A stretch of DNA of 34,400 bases from JBBQXY01 sp051004815. Lineage in GTDB: Bacteria; Chloroflexota; Ktedonobacteria; Ktedonobacterales; Ktedonobacteraceae. A program made the position numbers and the translations under genes. The stretch lies in NCBI GenBank assembly GCA_051004815.1, contig JBPCJY010000019.1:1-34400 (forward strand), in the 5' to 3' direction. Within the stretch, counting starts at the first letter, position 1. Every line of letters begins with the position of its first letter. This document shows, in pieces, positions 23,624 through 32,750 of the stretch. The notes below the pieces were generated by a model. That model did no database searches and was not told where the DNA came from. It saw only the letters and a program-made list of their open reading frames with translations.

Positions 23624-24123
23624 TTTCTGAACAAGCGAAACAACGTATGCGTGACCTGGCAGCACGCTATCCAGTCGCCCGCTCCGCGATAATGCCAGCC
23701 TTGTATATCGCGCAACAAGAAGAGGGCTATATTACGCAGCCCGCCCTGGAGGCGGTAGCGGAAGCGATTGGCATGACCGTTGATGATGTCGAAAGCGTCG
23801 CGACATTTTACACCATGTACTACCAGCAGCCTCCCGGCAAAAAGGTGATCAAAGTCTGTACCAGTATTTCCTGCTACCTGCGCAACTGTGACAGTCTCGT
23901 CAATCACCTGGAACAACGCCTGGGTATCAAGCGTGGAGAGACGACTGCCGATGGCAACTATACGCTAATGACGGCGGAATGTCTGGCCTCGTGCGGCACA
24001 GCACCTGTGATCCAGGTCAACGACGAGTTTGTCGAAAATGTCACGCCAGCCATGACCGACGCCCTCATCGACGAATGGGAGCGCGAATTACAAACCAGAC
24101 CCCACCCCATCAGGGTACCCTGA
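23620..24123 (+). CDS. nuoE: NADH-quinone oxidoreductase subunit E
   Basis: NuoE is a 24-kDa thioredoxin-like subunit with the 2Fe-2S cluster N1a in the NADH-oxidising module. Its 167 residues carry the four ligands in CTSISC and CLASC. SVATFYTMYYQQPPGK is typical. It overlaps nuoD by 4 bp, indicating coupled translation. nuoF starts 14 bp after its stop codon. Confidence 0.96.
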   Translation: MISEQAKQRMRDLAARYPVARSAIMPALYIAQQEEGYITQPALEAVAEAIGMTVDDVESVATFYTMYYQQPPGKKVIKVCTSISCYLRNCDSLVNHLEQRLGIKRGETTADGNYTLMTAECLASCGTAPVIQVNDEFVENVTPAMTDALIDEWERELQTRPHPIRVP

Positions 24124-24137
24124 AAAAGGAAATATAT

Positions 24138-25478
24138 ATGCCTGAACTTATTGTCACGAAAGATATCAATGCGCCAGGACTGGATACCCTGGATGGCTAT
24201 CGCCAGCATGGCGGCTATGCAGCCCTGGAGAAAGCTCTTAAAGAATACCAGCCGGACGATATTGTGGATATGGTGAAGAAATCCGGTCTGCGCGGGCGCG
24301 GCGGTGCTGGCTTCCCCACCGGTATGAAGTGGGGCTTCCTGGCCAAGAATAACTCGTCGCGCTACCTGTGCTGCAATTGTGATGAAAGCGAGCCAGGGAC
24401 GTTCAAAGATCGCTTGTTGATGGAAAAGAATCCGCACCAACTCGTCGAGGGCGTCATACTCACCAGCTACGCCTGCCGCGTCAGCACCGCCTTCATCTAC
24501 GTACGCGGCGAACTGGCATTCGCGGGTCGCCAGGTCGAACGCGCCATTCAAGAGGCTTATGCCGCTGGCTACATCGGCAACAATATTTTAGGCAGTGGTT
24601 ACAACCTGGAAGTGATAATGCATCGCGGCGCGGGAGCTTATATCTGCGGCGAAGAAAGTTCGCTGATGGAATCGCTCGAAGGCCGCCGTGGCTATCCACG
24701 CCTAAAGCCGCCTTTCCCAGCGGTGATCGGCCTCTACGGTGGCCCGACCGTCATCAACAACTGCGAAACGCTCTCCACTATTCCAGCCATCGTCAATAAT
24801 GGAGCCGATTGGTATGCCTCATTTGGCACCGAAAAGAGCAAAGGCACGCGTGTCTTCTGCTTAAGCGGCCATGTCAAAAAGCCGGGCAACTACGAATTGC
24901 CGCTGGGTACCCCTATGCGCACACTGATCTACGACGAACAGTACGGCGGCGGCATCCTGGATGACAAAAAGCTGAAAGCCATCATTCCAGGTGGCTCATC
25001 CACCTTCATACTCGATGCGGACAAAGTAGATACCCCACTCGATTTTGAAGGCGTTGCCGCGGTAGGTTCCATGCTTGGTTCCGGTGGGGTTGTCGTAATG
25101 AACGAAGACACCTGCATCGTCGGCGCAGTGCTGCGCATGACGGAATTCTATCGCGACGAGTCCTGCGGAAAATGTACGCCGTGCCGCGAGGGTACCTACT
25201 GGCTCACCGAAGTCCTCGAACGCCTTGAGCATGGGCATGGCAAAATGAGCGATATCGACCTGCTCATGGATGTCTGCGATAACATCGCCGGCAAAGCATT
25301 CTGTCCCCTGGGCGATGCCGCCACCAGTTCTATCACCAGCAGCATCAAACTATTTCGGGCGGAATTCGAGTATCATGTCCGCGAGGGACACTGTATGGTC
25401 GGACACACGCAGCGCGACGGCGAGGCCATGCTGGTGGGTGCGCAATCCCTCCACGCCGGAGCACCAGCGAAAGAATAG
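24138..25478 (+). CDS. nuoF: NADH-quinone oxidoreductase subunit F
   Basis: NuoF carries FMN, the NADH site and cluster N3. The 446-residue protein has GRGGAGFPTGMKW (residues 53-65), the CDESEPGTFKDR region, GAGAYICGEESSLMESLEG and GRRGYPRLKPPFPA for nucleotide and FMN binding. SCGKCTPCREGT (C343, C346, C349) with a later cysteine near 389 holds the 4Fe-4S cluster. ATG 24138 has AAAAAGGA upstream and the correct N-terminus; an open frame to 23979 is only an extension through nuoE. An 80-bp spacer with repeat sequence precedes nuoG. Confidence 0.97.
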   Translation: MPELIVTKDINAPGLDTLDGYRQHGGYAALEKALKEYQPDDIVDMVKKSGLRGRGGAGFPTGMKWGFLAKNNSSRYLCCNCDESEPGTFKDRLLMEKNPHQLVEGVILTSYACRVSTAFIYVRGELAFAGRQVERAIQEAYAAGYIGNNILGSGYNLEVIMHRGAGAYICGEESSLMESLEGRRGYPRLKPPFPAVIGLYGGPTVINNCETLSTIPAIVNNGADWYASFGTEKSKGTRVFCLSGHVKKPGNYELPLGTPMRTLIYDEQYGGGILDDKKLKAIIPGGSSTFILDADKVDTPLDFEGVAAVGSMLGSGGVVVMNEDTCIVGAVLRMTEFYRDESCGKCTPCREGTYWLTEVLERLEHGHGKMSDIDLLMDVCDNIAGKAFCPLGDAATSSITSSIKLFRAEFEYHVREGHCMVGHTQRDGEAMLVGAQSLHAGAPAKE

Positions 25479-25481
25479 AAA

Positions 25482-25520
25482 TGTAGGGGCGCACCTTGCC
25501 ACCCTCTCTGGGGGAGAGGT
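25482..25520. repeat. GTAGGGGC-headed repeat between nuoF and nuoG
   Basis: TGTAGGGGCGCACC is followed by CCCTCTCTGGGGGAGAGG, which can fold (CCTCTC/GAGAGG). It fills much of the 79-bp gap and is another member, or a truncated member, of the GTAGGG-headed family. Confidence 0.5.
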
Positions 25521-25557
25521 AATCAGCCCTGTTAGTACAAGTACGGTAAAAAAATAT

Positions 25558-27717
25558 ATGCCAGAAGAGAAAAAAGACGAATTAATACACTTGACCATCG
25601 ACGACATCCCCGTCGCGGTTCCCCCTGGCACACTGGTCTGGGCGGCGGCGCGGCAGATAGGGCTAGAGATTCCGATCTACTGCTACCATCCCAAGATGCC
25701 GCCGCTGGGTGCCTGTCGCATGTGCTTTGTCGAGATTGAGAAGGTACCCAAGCCGCCACAAACCGCCTGCACCACAGTGGTCAGCGAGGGCATGATCGTG
25801 CATACAAAGACGGACAAGGTGCTCAAGGCTCGCAAGGGTATACTGGAATTCCTGCTCATCAGTCACCCCCTCGATTGTCCCGTTTGTGACAAAGGGGGCG
25901 AGTGCGACCTGCAAGATTTCACCTTGCGCCATGGCCCCGGCGGCACGCGCTTTAATCAGTACAAGCGGCACTTTCTGAAGCCCATCCCCGTCAGCGACAA
26001 TGTCATGCTTGACCGCGAACGCTGTATTTTATGTCAACGTTGTACACGTTTCAGTTCAGAAATCTCCATGGACAACGGTCTAGTGATGATCTCGCGAGGC
26101 TACAAGATGGAGGTTGGCACCGCTCCTGACCACGCCTTCGACTCCGTTTTCTCCGGTAATACCGTCGAGATGTGTCCGGTGGGTGCGCTGACCGCCTCCT
26201 CCTATCGTTTCAAAGCACGTCCATGGGACTTGAAACATACAGCGAGCGTCTGCAACAACTGTAGCGTCGGTTGCAATATTCGCGTAGATGTGCGCGTAGA
26301 TAAGATCATGCGCAACATGTCGCGCACCAATGATGCTATTGACGATGGCTGGCTCTGTGACCGGGGCCGCTGGGACTTTGAATACGTCAACAGTCCGCAA
26401 CGCCTGCGCACACCCCTTATTCGCCGCAACGGCAAGCTAGAGACGGCGACCTGGGATGAAGCCTTCTACAAGATCACCACTCGCTTGCGCGATATCTCAG
26501 CCAAGCATGGTGCAACCTCCATTGGCGGCATCGGCTCAACCCGCACCACTAATGAAGAGGCTTACCTCTTTCAGAAGCTGTTACGCGACGTACTCGGCAC
26601 GCCCAATGTCGATCACCACCATGGCTATTTCCCAGGCCCACGCGACCCACTAACCGGAAAACCCTGGATGATGACCAACAGCATCGCCGAGATCGAGCAA
26701 GCATCGCACATCGTGCTCATCGCGGCAGACCCCTATCACCGTCAGCCCATACTCGACCTGCGCATCAAAAAAGCTATGAAAGCTGGAGCAAAAATCTTTA
26801 TCGTCAATGCCAACGAAACCGAGCTCGATCGCTTCGCCGTGCAAAAGATCACTGTGCCAGCACAAAGTGCTGGGGCAGCCGCCAAAGTGTTGCTGAGTTC
26901 CGTTGTGCGCCAGGAGACGATGAAGGCTCCAGACGAGTCATTGCGCTCACGTATGTTGCAAAAGGACGCGACCATACGCGGACATGAAGAGATGCTGGGG
27001 ACAGAGGTTACCGCCCAACTGCGTGACCTGGCCCACGAGATCGCGGAAGCCAGGGGAGCAATCATCCTGTACGATGAGATGGCTACACTTGAGCCTGGCT
27101 GCGAAAATTTGGCGGTTGACTTGCAAACACTCGCCGTTATCACCGCTAACATCGATCGCCCCGGTACTGGCGTTGGCCCACTCTTCGTTGCTGCCAACTC
27201 ATTAGGTGTACGTGATATGGGACTCTTGCCCGACGCCTTGCCTGGCTACAAACCTGTGCCTGAAAACGGCCTATCCTACACTGAGATGCTCAACAGTCCA
27301 GACATCAAAGCACTCTACATCATGGGAACCAATCCAGTCGCTCACGGAGCGTTACAGCAACGCTCTCCCGCCCTGGAATTCCTGATCGTGCAGGATATGG
27401 AGCTCACCGAAACGGCTCAACTAGCGGATGTCGTGCTTCCCGCCGTCACCTTCGCCGAGAAAGACGGCAGCATGACCAACATCGACCACCATGTCCAGGC
27501 CATTCGCCGTGCGCTACGACCTCTGCCGGGAGCTAAAGCCGACTGGGAGATAATCACCGAGATAGCCCGGCGCAGCGGCCATAAATGGAGCTACAGCAGC
27601 CCGCAAGAAATCTTCGCAGAGATCGCTGCTAGCAACCCGTTCTATGCCGAGTTGGAATGGGAAGACCTGGGAGCGCAAGGGGTACGCACACAGGAACAGG
27701 AGGTGGCTCGTGCTTGA
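25558..27717 (+). CDS. nuoG: NADH-quinone oxidoreductase subunit G
   Basis: NuoG is the large iron-sulfur subunit of the NADH module. The 719-residue protein starts with a ferredoxin-type domain: IYCYHPKMPPLGACRMC with a later Cys binds N1b, and HPLDCPVCDKGGECDLQD gives the His-ligated N5 site. ERCILCQRCTRF with EMCPVGAL gives N4. A molybdopterin-oxidoreductase-like domain follows, with CNNCSVGCNIRVDV, the site of the off-pathway cluster N7 found in only some bacteria. The MopB fold here does not bind molybdenum in known complex I. ATG 25558 is chosen on family alignment; its ribosome binding site is weak, and upstream frame residues come from nuoF. It overlaps nuoH by 8 bp. Confidence 0.95.
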   Translation: MPEEKKDELIHLTIDDIPVAVPPGTLVWAAARQIGLEIPIYCYHPKMPPLGACRMCFVEIEKVPKPPQTACTTVVSEGMIVHTKTDKVLKARKGILEFLLISHPLDCPVCDKGGECDLQDFTLRHGPGGTRFNQYKRHFLKPIPVSDNVMLDRERCILCQRCTRFSSEISMDNGLVMISRGYKMEVGTAPDHAFDSVFSGNTVEMCPVGALTASSYRFKARPWDLKHTASVCNNCSVGCNIRVDVRVDKIMRNMSRTNDAIDDGWLCDRGRWDFEYVNSPQRLRTPLIRRNGKLETATWDEAFYKITTRLRDISAKHGATSIGGIGSTRTTNEEAYLFQKLLRDVLGTPNVDHHHGYFPGPRDPLTGKPWMMTNSIAEIEQASHIVLIAADPYHRQPILDLRIKKAMKAGAKIFIVNANETELDRFAVQKITVPAQSAGAAAKVLLSSVVRQETMKAPDESLRSRMLQKDATIRGHEEMLGTEVTAQLRDLAHEIAEARGAIILYDEMATLEPGCENLAVDLQTLAVITANIDRPGTGVGPLFVAANSLGVRDMGLLPDALPGYKPVPENGLSYTEMLNSPDIKALYIMGTNPVAHGALQQRSPALEFLIVQDMELTETAQLADVVLPAVTFAEKDGSMTNIDHHVQAIRRALRPLPGAKADWEIITEIARRSGHKWSYSSPQEIFAEIAASNPFYAELEWEDLGAQGVRTQEQEVARA

Positions 27718-28939
27718 TTTTCTCAATAACGCAATCGTGGCCGCTATTATCAAAAGCGCAATCGTCATCTTCGCTCTACTGACGGCCTTCGCCTATATGA
27801 CGCTGATCGAGCGACGTGTCGTCGCCAAGATGCAGGGCCGTTTGGGGCCAAACCGTGCTGGCCCCTCTGGCATGTTCCAGCCCGTCGCCGACGCCGTCAA
27901 AATGGCCTTTAAAGAACAGATTGTACCGACACAGGCCAAGAAAGCGGTCTACTTGATCGCCCCGATTATCTCGGTGGTCGTGGCCCTCTGCGCCTTTGCC
28001 GTCGTACCCATCGGTAACAATTGGATTGATGGCAAGCATACCGTCTGGGACCCGGTCATCGGCGATATCAACGTGGGCCTGCTCTGGATTCTCTCCATCT
28101 CATCGTTGTCGGTCTATGGCATCGTCCTGGGGGGATGGGCCTCCGGCAACCGTTATTCGCTGCTCGGTTCGCTGCGCAGCGCAGCCCAGATGGTCTCCTA
28201 CGAGACAAGCCTGGGTTTGGCTCTGAGTGGCACCTTGATGTGGGCGGGGACGCTGAGCATGGTCGGCATCGTTCACGCGCAGCTCGATCAGCACATCTGG
28301 TTTGTCTTCGCGCAGCCGCTCGGCTTCGTGCTCTACCTGATCGCCGCCGTCGCCGAGGTGAACCGCGCCCCCTTTGACCTGCCCGAGGCCGAACAGGAGT
28401 TGACCGCCGGCTATCTCACCGAGTATAGTGGACTGCGCTGGAGCCTCTACCAGATGGCCGAATACATCAACATGATCACCGTGAGCGCGGTGGCTGCAAC
28501 GCTTTTCTTTGGCGGCTGGAGCTTCTTCGGCTTTGGACTGGAACGCATCCCTGGCTTGTCGATCATCATTTTCTTAGTCAAAGTAGCCTGTTTCCTGTTT
28601 TTGTTCATCTGGCTTCGCGCCACACTACCCCGTATTCGCTACGACCGCTTGATGCGCCTGGGTTGGCAACTGCTCTTACCGCTGGCCGTCCTCAACGTAG
28701 TGATTACAGCCATTGTGGTAGCCCTTGGTCTACCATGGTGGATCAGTGGACTGGCCGGATTGGCAGTCGTGGTCGCGATGCTCTACTTCGTGCGCACCCG
28801 AACGCACGCTATCCAGGTCGGACAAATCAGTACTTCAACAACATATGGTGCTATCACACCTACATCTGTACGATTAGCAAAGTTTGATGCTGTTGATGGG
28901 ACAGCGGTACAAGAATTCAAAACAGAAACACCCGTCTGA
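27710..28939 (+). CDS. nuoH: NADH-quinone oxidoreductase subunit H
   Basis: NuoH is the membrane subunit that forms the quinone channel entrance. Its 409 residues contain eight or so helices. ERRVVAKMQGRLGPNRAGP and EVNRAPFDLPEAEQELTAGY are the conserved cytoplasmic loops, and EYSGLRWSLYQMAEYINM is also standard. GTG 27710 is the start: AGGAGGT ends 5 bases before it, and it overlaps the nuoG stop. The C-terminal tail of about 50 residues after the last helix (TRTHAIQVGQISTSTTYGAI) is longer than in E. coli and polar. Confidence 0.96.
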   Translation: MLDFLNNAIVAAIIKSAIVIFALLTAFAYMTLIERRVVAKMQGRLGPNRAGPSGMFQPVADAVKMAFKEQIVPTQAKKAVYLIAPIISVVVALCAFAVVPIGNNWIDGKHTVWDPVIGDINVGLLWILSISSLSVYGIVLGGWASGNRYSLLGSLRSAAQMVSYETSLGLALSGTLMWAGTLSMVGIVHAQLDQHIWFVFAQPLGFVLYLIAAVAEVNRAPFDLPEAEQELTAGYLTEYSGLRWSLYQMAEYINMITVSAVAATLFFGGWSFFGFGLERIPGLSIIIFLVKVACFLFLFIWLRATLPRIRYDRLMRLGWQLLLPLAVLNVVITAIVVALGLPWWISGLAGLAVVVAMLYFVRTRTHAIQVGQISTSTTYGAITPTSVRLAKFDAVDGTAVQEFKTETPV

Positions 28940-29001
28940 CCCTGCCCCAGGGCACCCGTAAGGAGCTTACGCAGGTAGGTTTTTGGAAGAGAGGTAATGA
29001 T

Positions 29002-29136
29002 GTGTGTAGGGACAAGGGGCGGTGCGGAGTTTGGGTGGGGGCCTTGTGCTTGTCCTGGGAGGGGAGTGGATATCCCACCAGGACAGGCACAAGGCCCCCG
29101 CATCCACGCCACTGCCGCCCCCTGTCCCTACGCACG
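29002..29136. repeat. 134-bp imperfect inverted repeat between nuoH and nuoI
   Basis: The outer arms (29002-29024 and the complement of about 29114-29136) match at 21 of 23 positions and begin GTGTGTAGGGACA / GTGCGTAGGGACA. The inner arms of 22 bp (29037-29058 and 29078-29099) match at 21 of 22, around a 19-base centre. The transcript would fold into a very long hairpin inside the operon. The GCCGCCGTAGGCGGC palindrome (29184-29198), also present in the element at 3182, lies 48 bp further on. No coding sequence is present. Confidence 0.8.
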
Positions 29137-29227
29137 AACAAGTAGCTTCAACCGTCGCTTTGCCTGGGAACCGTACATTATAAGCCGCCGTAGGCGGCAA
29201 GCAGTCCTGAAAAGTAGGGAGTTAATC

Positions 29228-29905
29228 ATGTCATTTGACATCCTTAAAGGTATGGCAACAACCTTTAAAAATATGGGCAAAAAGCCCACTACCATCTCAT
29301 ATCCTGAAGAGGAGCGAGAGCTACCGCCGCGCTTCCGTGGTCGCCATGTGCTACACCGCTACGACAACGACCTGGAACGCTGCGTCGGCTGTTTTCTCTG
29401 CGCGGGAGCCTGCCCAGCCGATGCTATCTATATCGAGGCCGACGAAAACACCGAGGAGAATCGCGTCTCCCCTGGAGAACGCTACGCCAAAGTCTTCGAT
29501 ATGAATTTGCTGCGCTGCATCTTCTGTGGCTACTGTCAGGCTGCTTGTCCAACGGGAGCTATTACTCTCGAAAAAGAGTATAAGCTGGCAACATTCTACC
29601 CGGAAGACTCAATCTATCATAAAGACCAACTGTTGGAGCCACACGGTCAGCATACCATTGGCTCCAATGACGTATGGGAGGAGCCAGCACCTCTACAATC
29701 CGCACAACCTGTTCCCCAGGAAGCAGGCGTCTTTGATGGCTCAAGGGCCAGTGCCGCCGCTGTCGGATTGGGCGATATGACTACCGAACGTCCAATGCTG
29801 CTGGTAAATGAAGAGCAGGACGAAGACCGTCGTTTGCTAGAAGATGTGGGAGATAGGGAAGACAGGAGAGATAGGGAAGATAGGAAGGAGAGCACAAGGC
29901 CATGA
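29228..29905 (+). CDS. nuoI: NADH-quinone oxidoreductase subunit I
   Basis: NuoI is a ferredoxin-like subunit carrying clusters N6a and N6b. Its 225 residues include CVGCFLCAGACP (C52, C55, C58, C62) and CIFCGYCQAACP (C97, C100, C103, C107), so both 4Fe-4S sites are intact. AGGGAG precedes ATG 29228. The C-terminus is unusual. After the ferredoxin core there are about 100 extra residues, ending in a highly charged Asp/Glu/Arg tail (198-225, such as GDREDRRDREDRKES) encoded by an 18-bp tandem repeat. The stop overlaps the nuoJ start (ATGA). Confidence 0.95.
   Translation: MSFDILKGMATTFKNMGKKPTTISYPEEERELPPRFRGRHVLHRYDNDLERCVGCFLCAGACPADAIYIEADENTEENRVSPGERYAKVFDMNLLRCIFCGYCQAACPTGAITLEKEYKLATFYPEDSIYHKDQLLEPHGQHTIGSNDVWEEPAPLQSAQPVPQEAGVFDGSRASAAAVGLGDMTTERPMLLVNEEQDEDRRLLEDVGDREDRRDREDRKESTRP
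29852..29887 (+). repeat. 18-bp tandem repeat in nuoI tail
   Basis: Two units (29852-29869 and 29870-29887) beginning GATAGGGAAGA match at 15 of 18 positions and encode the charged end of NuoI. The purine-rich tract also supplies the ribosome binding site region of nuoJ. Confidence 0.65.
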
Positions 29906-30432
29906 CAGGAACAGCAATAGCCTTCTTTGTGCTGGCAGTCGCCAGCACAGCCTCGGCCATCGGCGTGATCGCCTTTAAAAATGCCGTCCATAGTGCCTTG
30001 AGCTTGATCTTAACGCTGCTCTTCCTGGCACTGTTTTATCTCCAATTGGGGGCGATGTTTATCGCTATCGTGCAAGTTCTGATCTACGCGGGCGCAATTA
30101 TGGTGCTGTTCCTCTTTGTCGTCACTATGCTCGCCAGTGAATTAGACGAAACCGAGCTGCGCGACCGCATTCCCTGGCAACGTTGGGTGGGTGGCGTCCT
30201 GGGCCTCGTACTGGTGGGCGCATTGAGCTACCTGCTCTTCACTGGAACCCCCATTGATAGCAGTATCAAAGCGACAGGAACCGACAAGCTCTCAACCGTT
30301 GTCAACGCGCAAGGCAATATCGAAGCCTTTGGTCAGGCCTTGTTCCACGGCTTCACGTTTCCTTTTGAAGTCACCAGTTTACTGATTATCGTGGCGATCC
30401 TGGGCGCGATGGTTCTGGGTAGAAAGGCATAG
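29902..30432 (+). CDS. nuoJ: NADH-quinone oxidoreductase subunit J
   Basis: NuoJ is a 176-residue membrane subunit with five hydrophobic helices. FIAIVQVLIYAGAIMVLFLF is the conserved third helix that takes part in the proton-path pi-bulge region. AVHSALSLILTLLFLALFYL is also characteristic. AGGAAGGAG upstream and a 4-bp overlap with nuoI support the start at 29902. nuoK follows after 11 bp. Confidence 0.95.
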   Translation: MTGTAIAFFVLAVASTASAIGVIAFKNAVHSALSLILTLLFLALFYLQLGAMFIAIVQVLIYAGAIMVLFLFVVTMLASELDETELRDRIPWQRWVGGVLGLVLVGALSYLLFTGTPIDSSIKATGTDKLSTVVNAQGNIEAFGQALFHGFTFPFEVTSLLIIVAILGAMVLGRKA

Positions 30433-30443
30433 GGAGAGAATTT

Positions 30444-30743
30444 ATGCCGTTAGCAGCATATTTGATAGTCAGTGCTATCATATTTACGGTCGGTGTCGTC
30501 GGTGTACTGATTCGACGCAACCCACTCATCATCTTTATGTCCATTGAATTAATGTTAAATGCCGTCAATCTCTCTTTTGTGGCGATCTCTAGCTTTCTGG
30601 ACTCGGCGGATGGACAGATGTTTGTCTTTATAGTGCTAACTGTAGCTGCCGCCGAGGTAGTGGTTGGATTGGCTATCATCGTCTCTATCTTCCGCACACG
30701 CCGCAATATCGATGTTGACGACATGAACCTGTTACGAGGCTAG
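30444..30743 (+). CDS. nuoK: NADH-quinone oxidoreductase subunit K
   Basis: NuoK is a 99-residue, three-helix antiporter-like small subunit (MrpC homologue). RRNPLIIFMSIELMLNAVNL contains the conserved membrane glutamate, and AAAEVVVGLAIIVSIFR contains the second one. Length and motifs are standard. GGGAGAG lies close upstream of ATG 30444. nuoL starts 7 bp after its stop. Confidence 0.96.
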   Translation: MPLAAYLIVSAIIFTVGVVGVLIRRNPLIIFMSIELMLNAVNLSFVAISSFLDSADGQMFVFIVLTVAAAEVVVGLAIIVSIFRTRRNIDVDDMNLLRG

Positions 30744-30750
30744 TAGTTTT

Positions 30751-32745
30751 ATGACAAATTTAAGTGTATGGGTGTTGCTCTTTCCCTTACTGGGCTTCAT
30801 CATCCTGGGGTTGGCAGGTAGCGCAATGCCGCGCAGGGTGATCATAGGCATCGCGTGGACAGCGTGTGGTCTGGCCTTCCTTTTTGCCGCCATCAGTTTT
30901 TTCTCCATGCTGGCAACACCGGTCGCAAACCGCCAAAACGATCAGATACTCTATACCTGGGTGGCCTCCGGCGACTTCCAATTGAGCTTTGGCTTGCTCC
31001 TGGACCAACTTTCGGCAACCATGTTGATGGTGGTTACAGGTGTGGGATTCTTGATCCACATCTACTCTGCTGGCTATATGGAGGATGACCCGGGCTTCTG
31101 GCGTTTCTTCAGCTACCTCAATTTCTTTATTTTCGCCATGGTGCTGCTGGTCAGCGCGGACAACTTCCTCTTCCTGCTGGTAGGCTGGGGATTGGTTGGA
31201 CTGGCCTCGTTCCTGCTCATCGGCTTTTGGTACCAGCGTCCATCCGCCGTAGCAGCCGCGAAAAAAGCCCTGGTGATCAACGTCATCGGTGACTTTGGCC
31301 TGATGGTCGCCATTTTCCTTATCTTCAAACAATACGGCGTACTGAACTACTTCACTAATGGCAGTGGGGTTGGCGTCTTCGCATCGCTTGACCCCGCCAG
31401 TATAGGCAGCAAATTATCGTTAGCTATCGCCCTCTGTCTCTTCCTGGCTTGCACGGCCAAATCCGCACAGTTGCCGCTCTACATGTGGTTGCCCGATGCG
31501 ATGGAAGGCCCAACTCCGGTCAGTGCGCTTATCCACGCCGCGACGATGGTCACTGCTGGTGTCTATCTCGTCGCCCGTGCGCATCCCTTGTTTGAGCAGT
31601 CCGTCACCGCGCTCAACATCATCGCCGTCATAGGAGCCGCTACCGCCCTCTTTGCCGCGACGATTGCCCTCTTCCAGCTAGATATCAAGCGCGTGCTAGC
31701 CTACTCGACCATCAGCCAGCTTGGCTACATGTTCATGGGCGAAGGTGCGCACGACTATAGCGCGGGTATCTTCCACCTGACGACGCATGCCTATTTCAAA
31801 GCCTTGCTCTTCCTCGCTGCCGGTGCGGTCATCCACGCCCTCGCGGGCGAGCAAGATATGCGCAAGATGGGCGGACTGCGCAGTAAACTGCCGATAACGT
31901 TCTGGACATTTCTCATCGCGGCCCTGGCAATTAGTGGCATCCCACCCTTTTCCGGCTTCTGGAGTAAAGACGAAATTCTTGGTTCGCTGTTGGCCCATGC
32001 TTCCGCCGGTGGGGGAAGGCTCTACTACGTCTTGTGGGGCGTTGGCATCATCACCGCCGGACTGACGGCCTTCTATATGTTCCGTCTCGTCTTTGGTATC
32101 TTCTTTGGCACGTATCGCGGGACTGGTCGCGCCAGCCACGAGCGTAGTGAGGACGATGAGGAGGAAGAACGGGGCCACGAAACCAGGCAATTCACTATCC
32201 ACGAAGCTCCCGCCGTTATGACGATACCACTCATCATCCTGGCCTTTTTGTCTATCGTTGGTGGTTTCATTGGCTCGTTTAGCCTGCTAGGATTATCCAA
32301 TTGGCATCCACTCACGAGCTTTCTCACGCCAGTCTTTGCCGATGTACACGCGCTCTCCACAGCCTCGTTTGGGCTACAATGGCTCTCAACCGGACTGGCA
32401 ATCATCGCCGGTGTGCTTGGTATCTTTGCCGCGTGGCGACTCTACAGGCGCGGCTTCTCTTACAAGGAGAACAAGAATCCGCTCTACCAATTGGTGCTGC
32501 ATAAATACTACGTTGACGAAATACTGACTGCCATCATTATTCAGCCCATACAGTGGTTCGGTCGTACCGCCACCCACTTCCTCGAAGCCGATACGCTTGA
32601 TGGTGGGAGTCGTGGCATTGCATGGGTATTGCGTGGCACAAGCACAGGTCTGCGTCGGCTACAAACGGGCTATATGCGCAATTACGCCCTGGCCATTCTG
32701 CTCGGTGTAGTACTGATCATTGTGTACTATGCAGTAAGGGGATAG
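30751..32745 (+). CDS. nuoL: NADH-quinone oxidoreductase subunit L
   Basis: NuoL is the distal antiporter-like proton-pumping subunit with the lateral helix. Its 664 residues include KSAQLPLYMWLPDAMEGPTP, VSALIHAATMVTAGVYLVAR, DIKRVLAYSTISQLGYMF and HAYFKALLFLAAGAVIH. All key lysine, glutamate and histidine channel residues appear present. A charged hydrophilic insert (about residues 460-485, with SHERSEDDEEEERGHE) sits between transmembrane segments before the lateral helix. nuoM starts 5 bp after the stop. Confidence 0.96.
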   Translation: MTNLSVWVLLFPLLGFIILGLAGSAMPRRVIIGIAWTACGLAFLFAAISFFSMLATPVANRQNDQILYTWVASGDFQLSFGLLLDQLSATMLMVVTGVGFLIHIYSAGYMEDDPGFWRFFSYLNFFIFAMVLLVSADNFLFLLVGWGLVGLASFLLIGFWYQRPSAVAAAKKALVINVIGDFGLMVAIFLIFKQYGVLNYFTNGSGVGVFASLDPASIGSKLSLAIALCLFLACTAKSAQLPLYMWLPDAMEGPTPVSALIHAATMVTAGVYLVARAHPLFEQSVTALNIIAVIGAATALFAATIALFQLDIKRVLAYSTISQLGYMFMGEGAHDYSAGIFHLTTHAYFKALLFLAAGAVIHALAGEQDMRKMGGLRSKLPITFWTFLIAALAISGIPPFSGFWSKDEILGSLLAHASAGGGRLYYVLWGVGIITAGLTAFYMFRLVFGIFFGTYRGTGRASHERSEDDEEEERGHETRQFTIHEAPAVMTIPLIILAFLSIVGGFIGSFSLLGLSNWHPLTSFLTPVFADVHALSTASFGLQWLSTGLAIIAGVLGIFAAWRLYRRGFSYKENKNPLYQLVLHKYYVDEILTAIIIQPIQWFGRTATHFLEADTLDGGSRGIAWVLRGTSTGLRRLQTGYMRNYALAILLGVVLIIVYYAVRG

Positions 32746-32750
32746 AGAGC

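Noticed and set aside
25270..25557. In-frame upstream extension of nuoG
   Set aside because: It is out-of-frame nuoF sequence plus repeat. The ferredoxin domain of NuoG begins right after ATG 25558.
28997..29227. In-frame upstream extension of nuoI
   Set aside because: It translates the inverted-repeat element. The conserved NuoI N-terminus and the ribosome binding site are at 29228.
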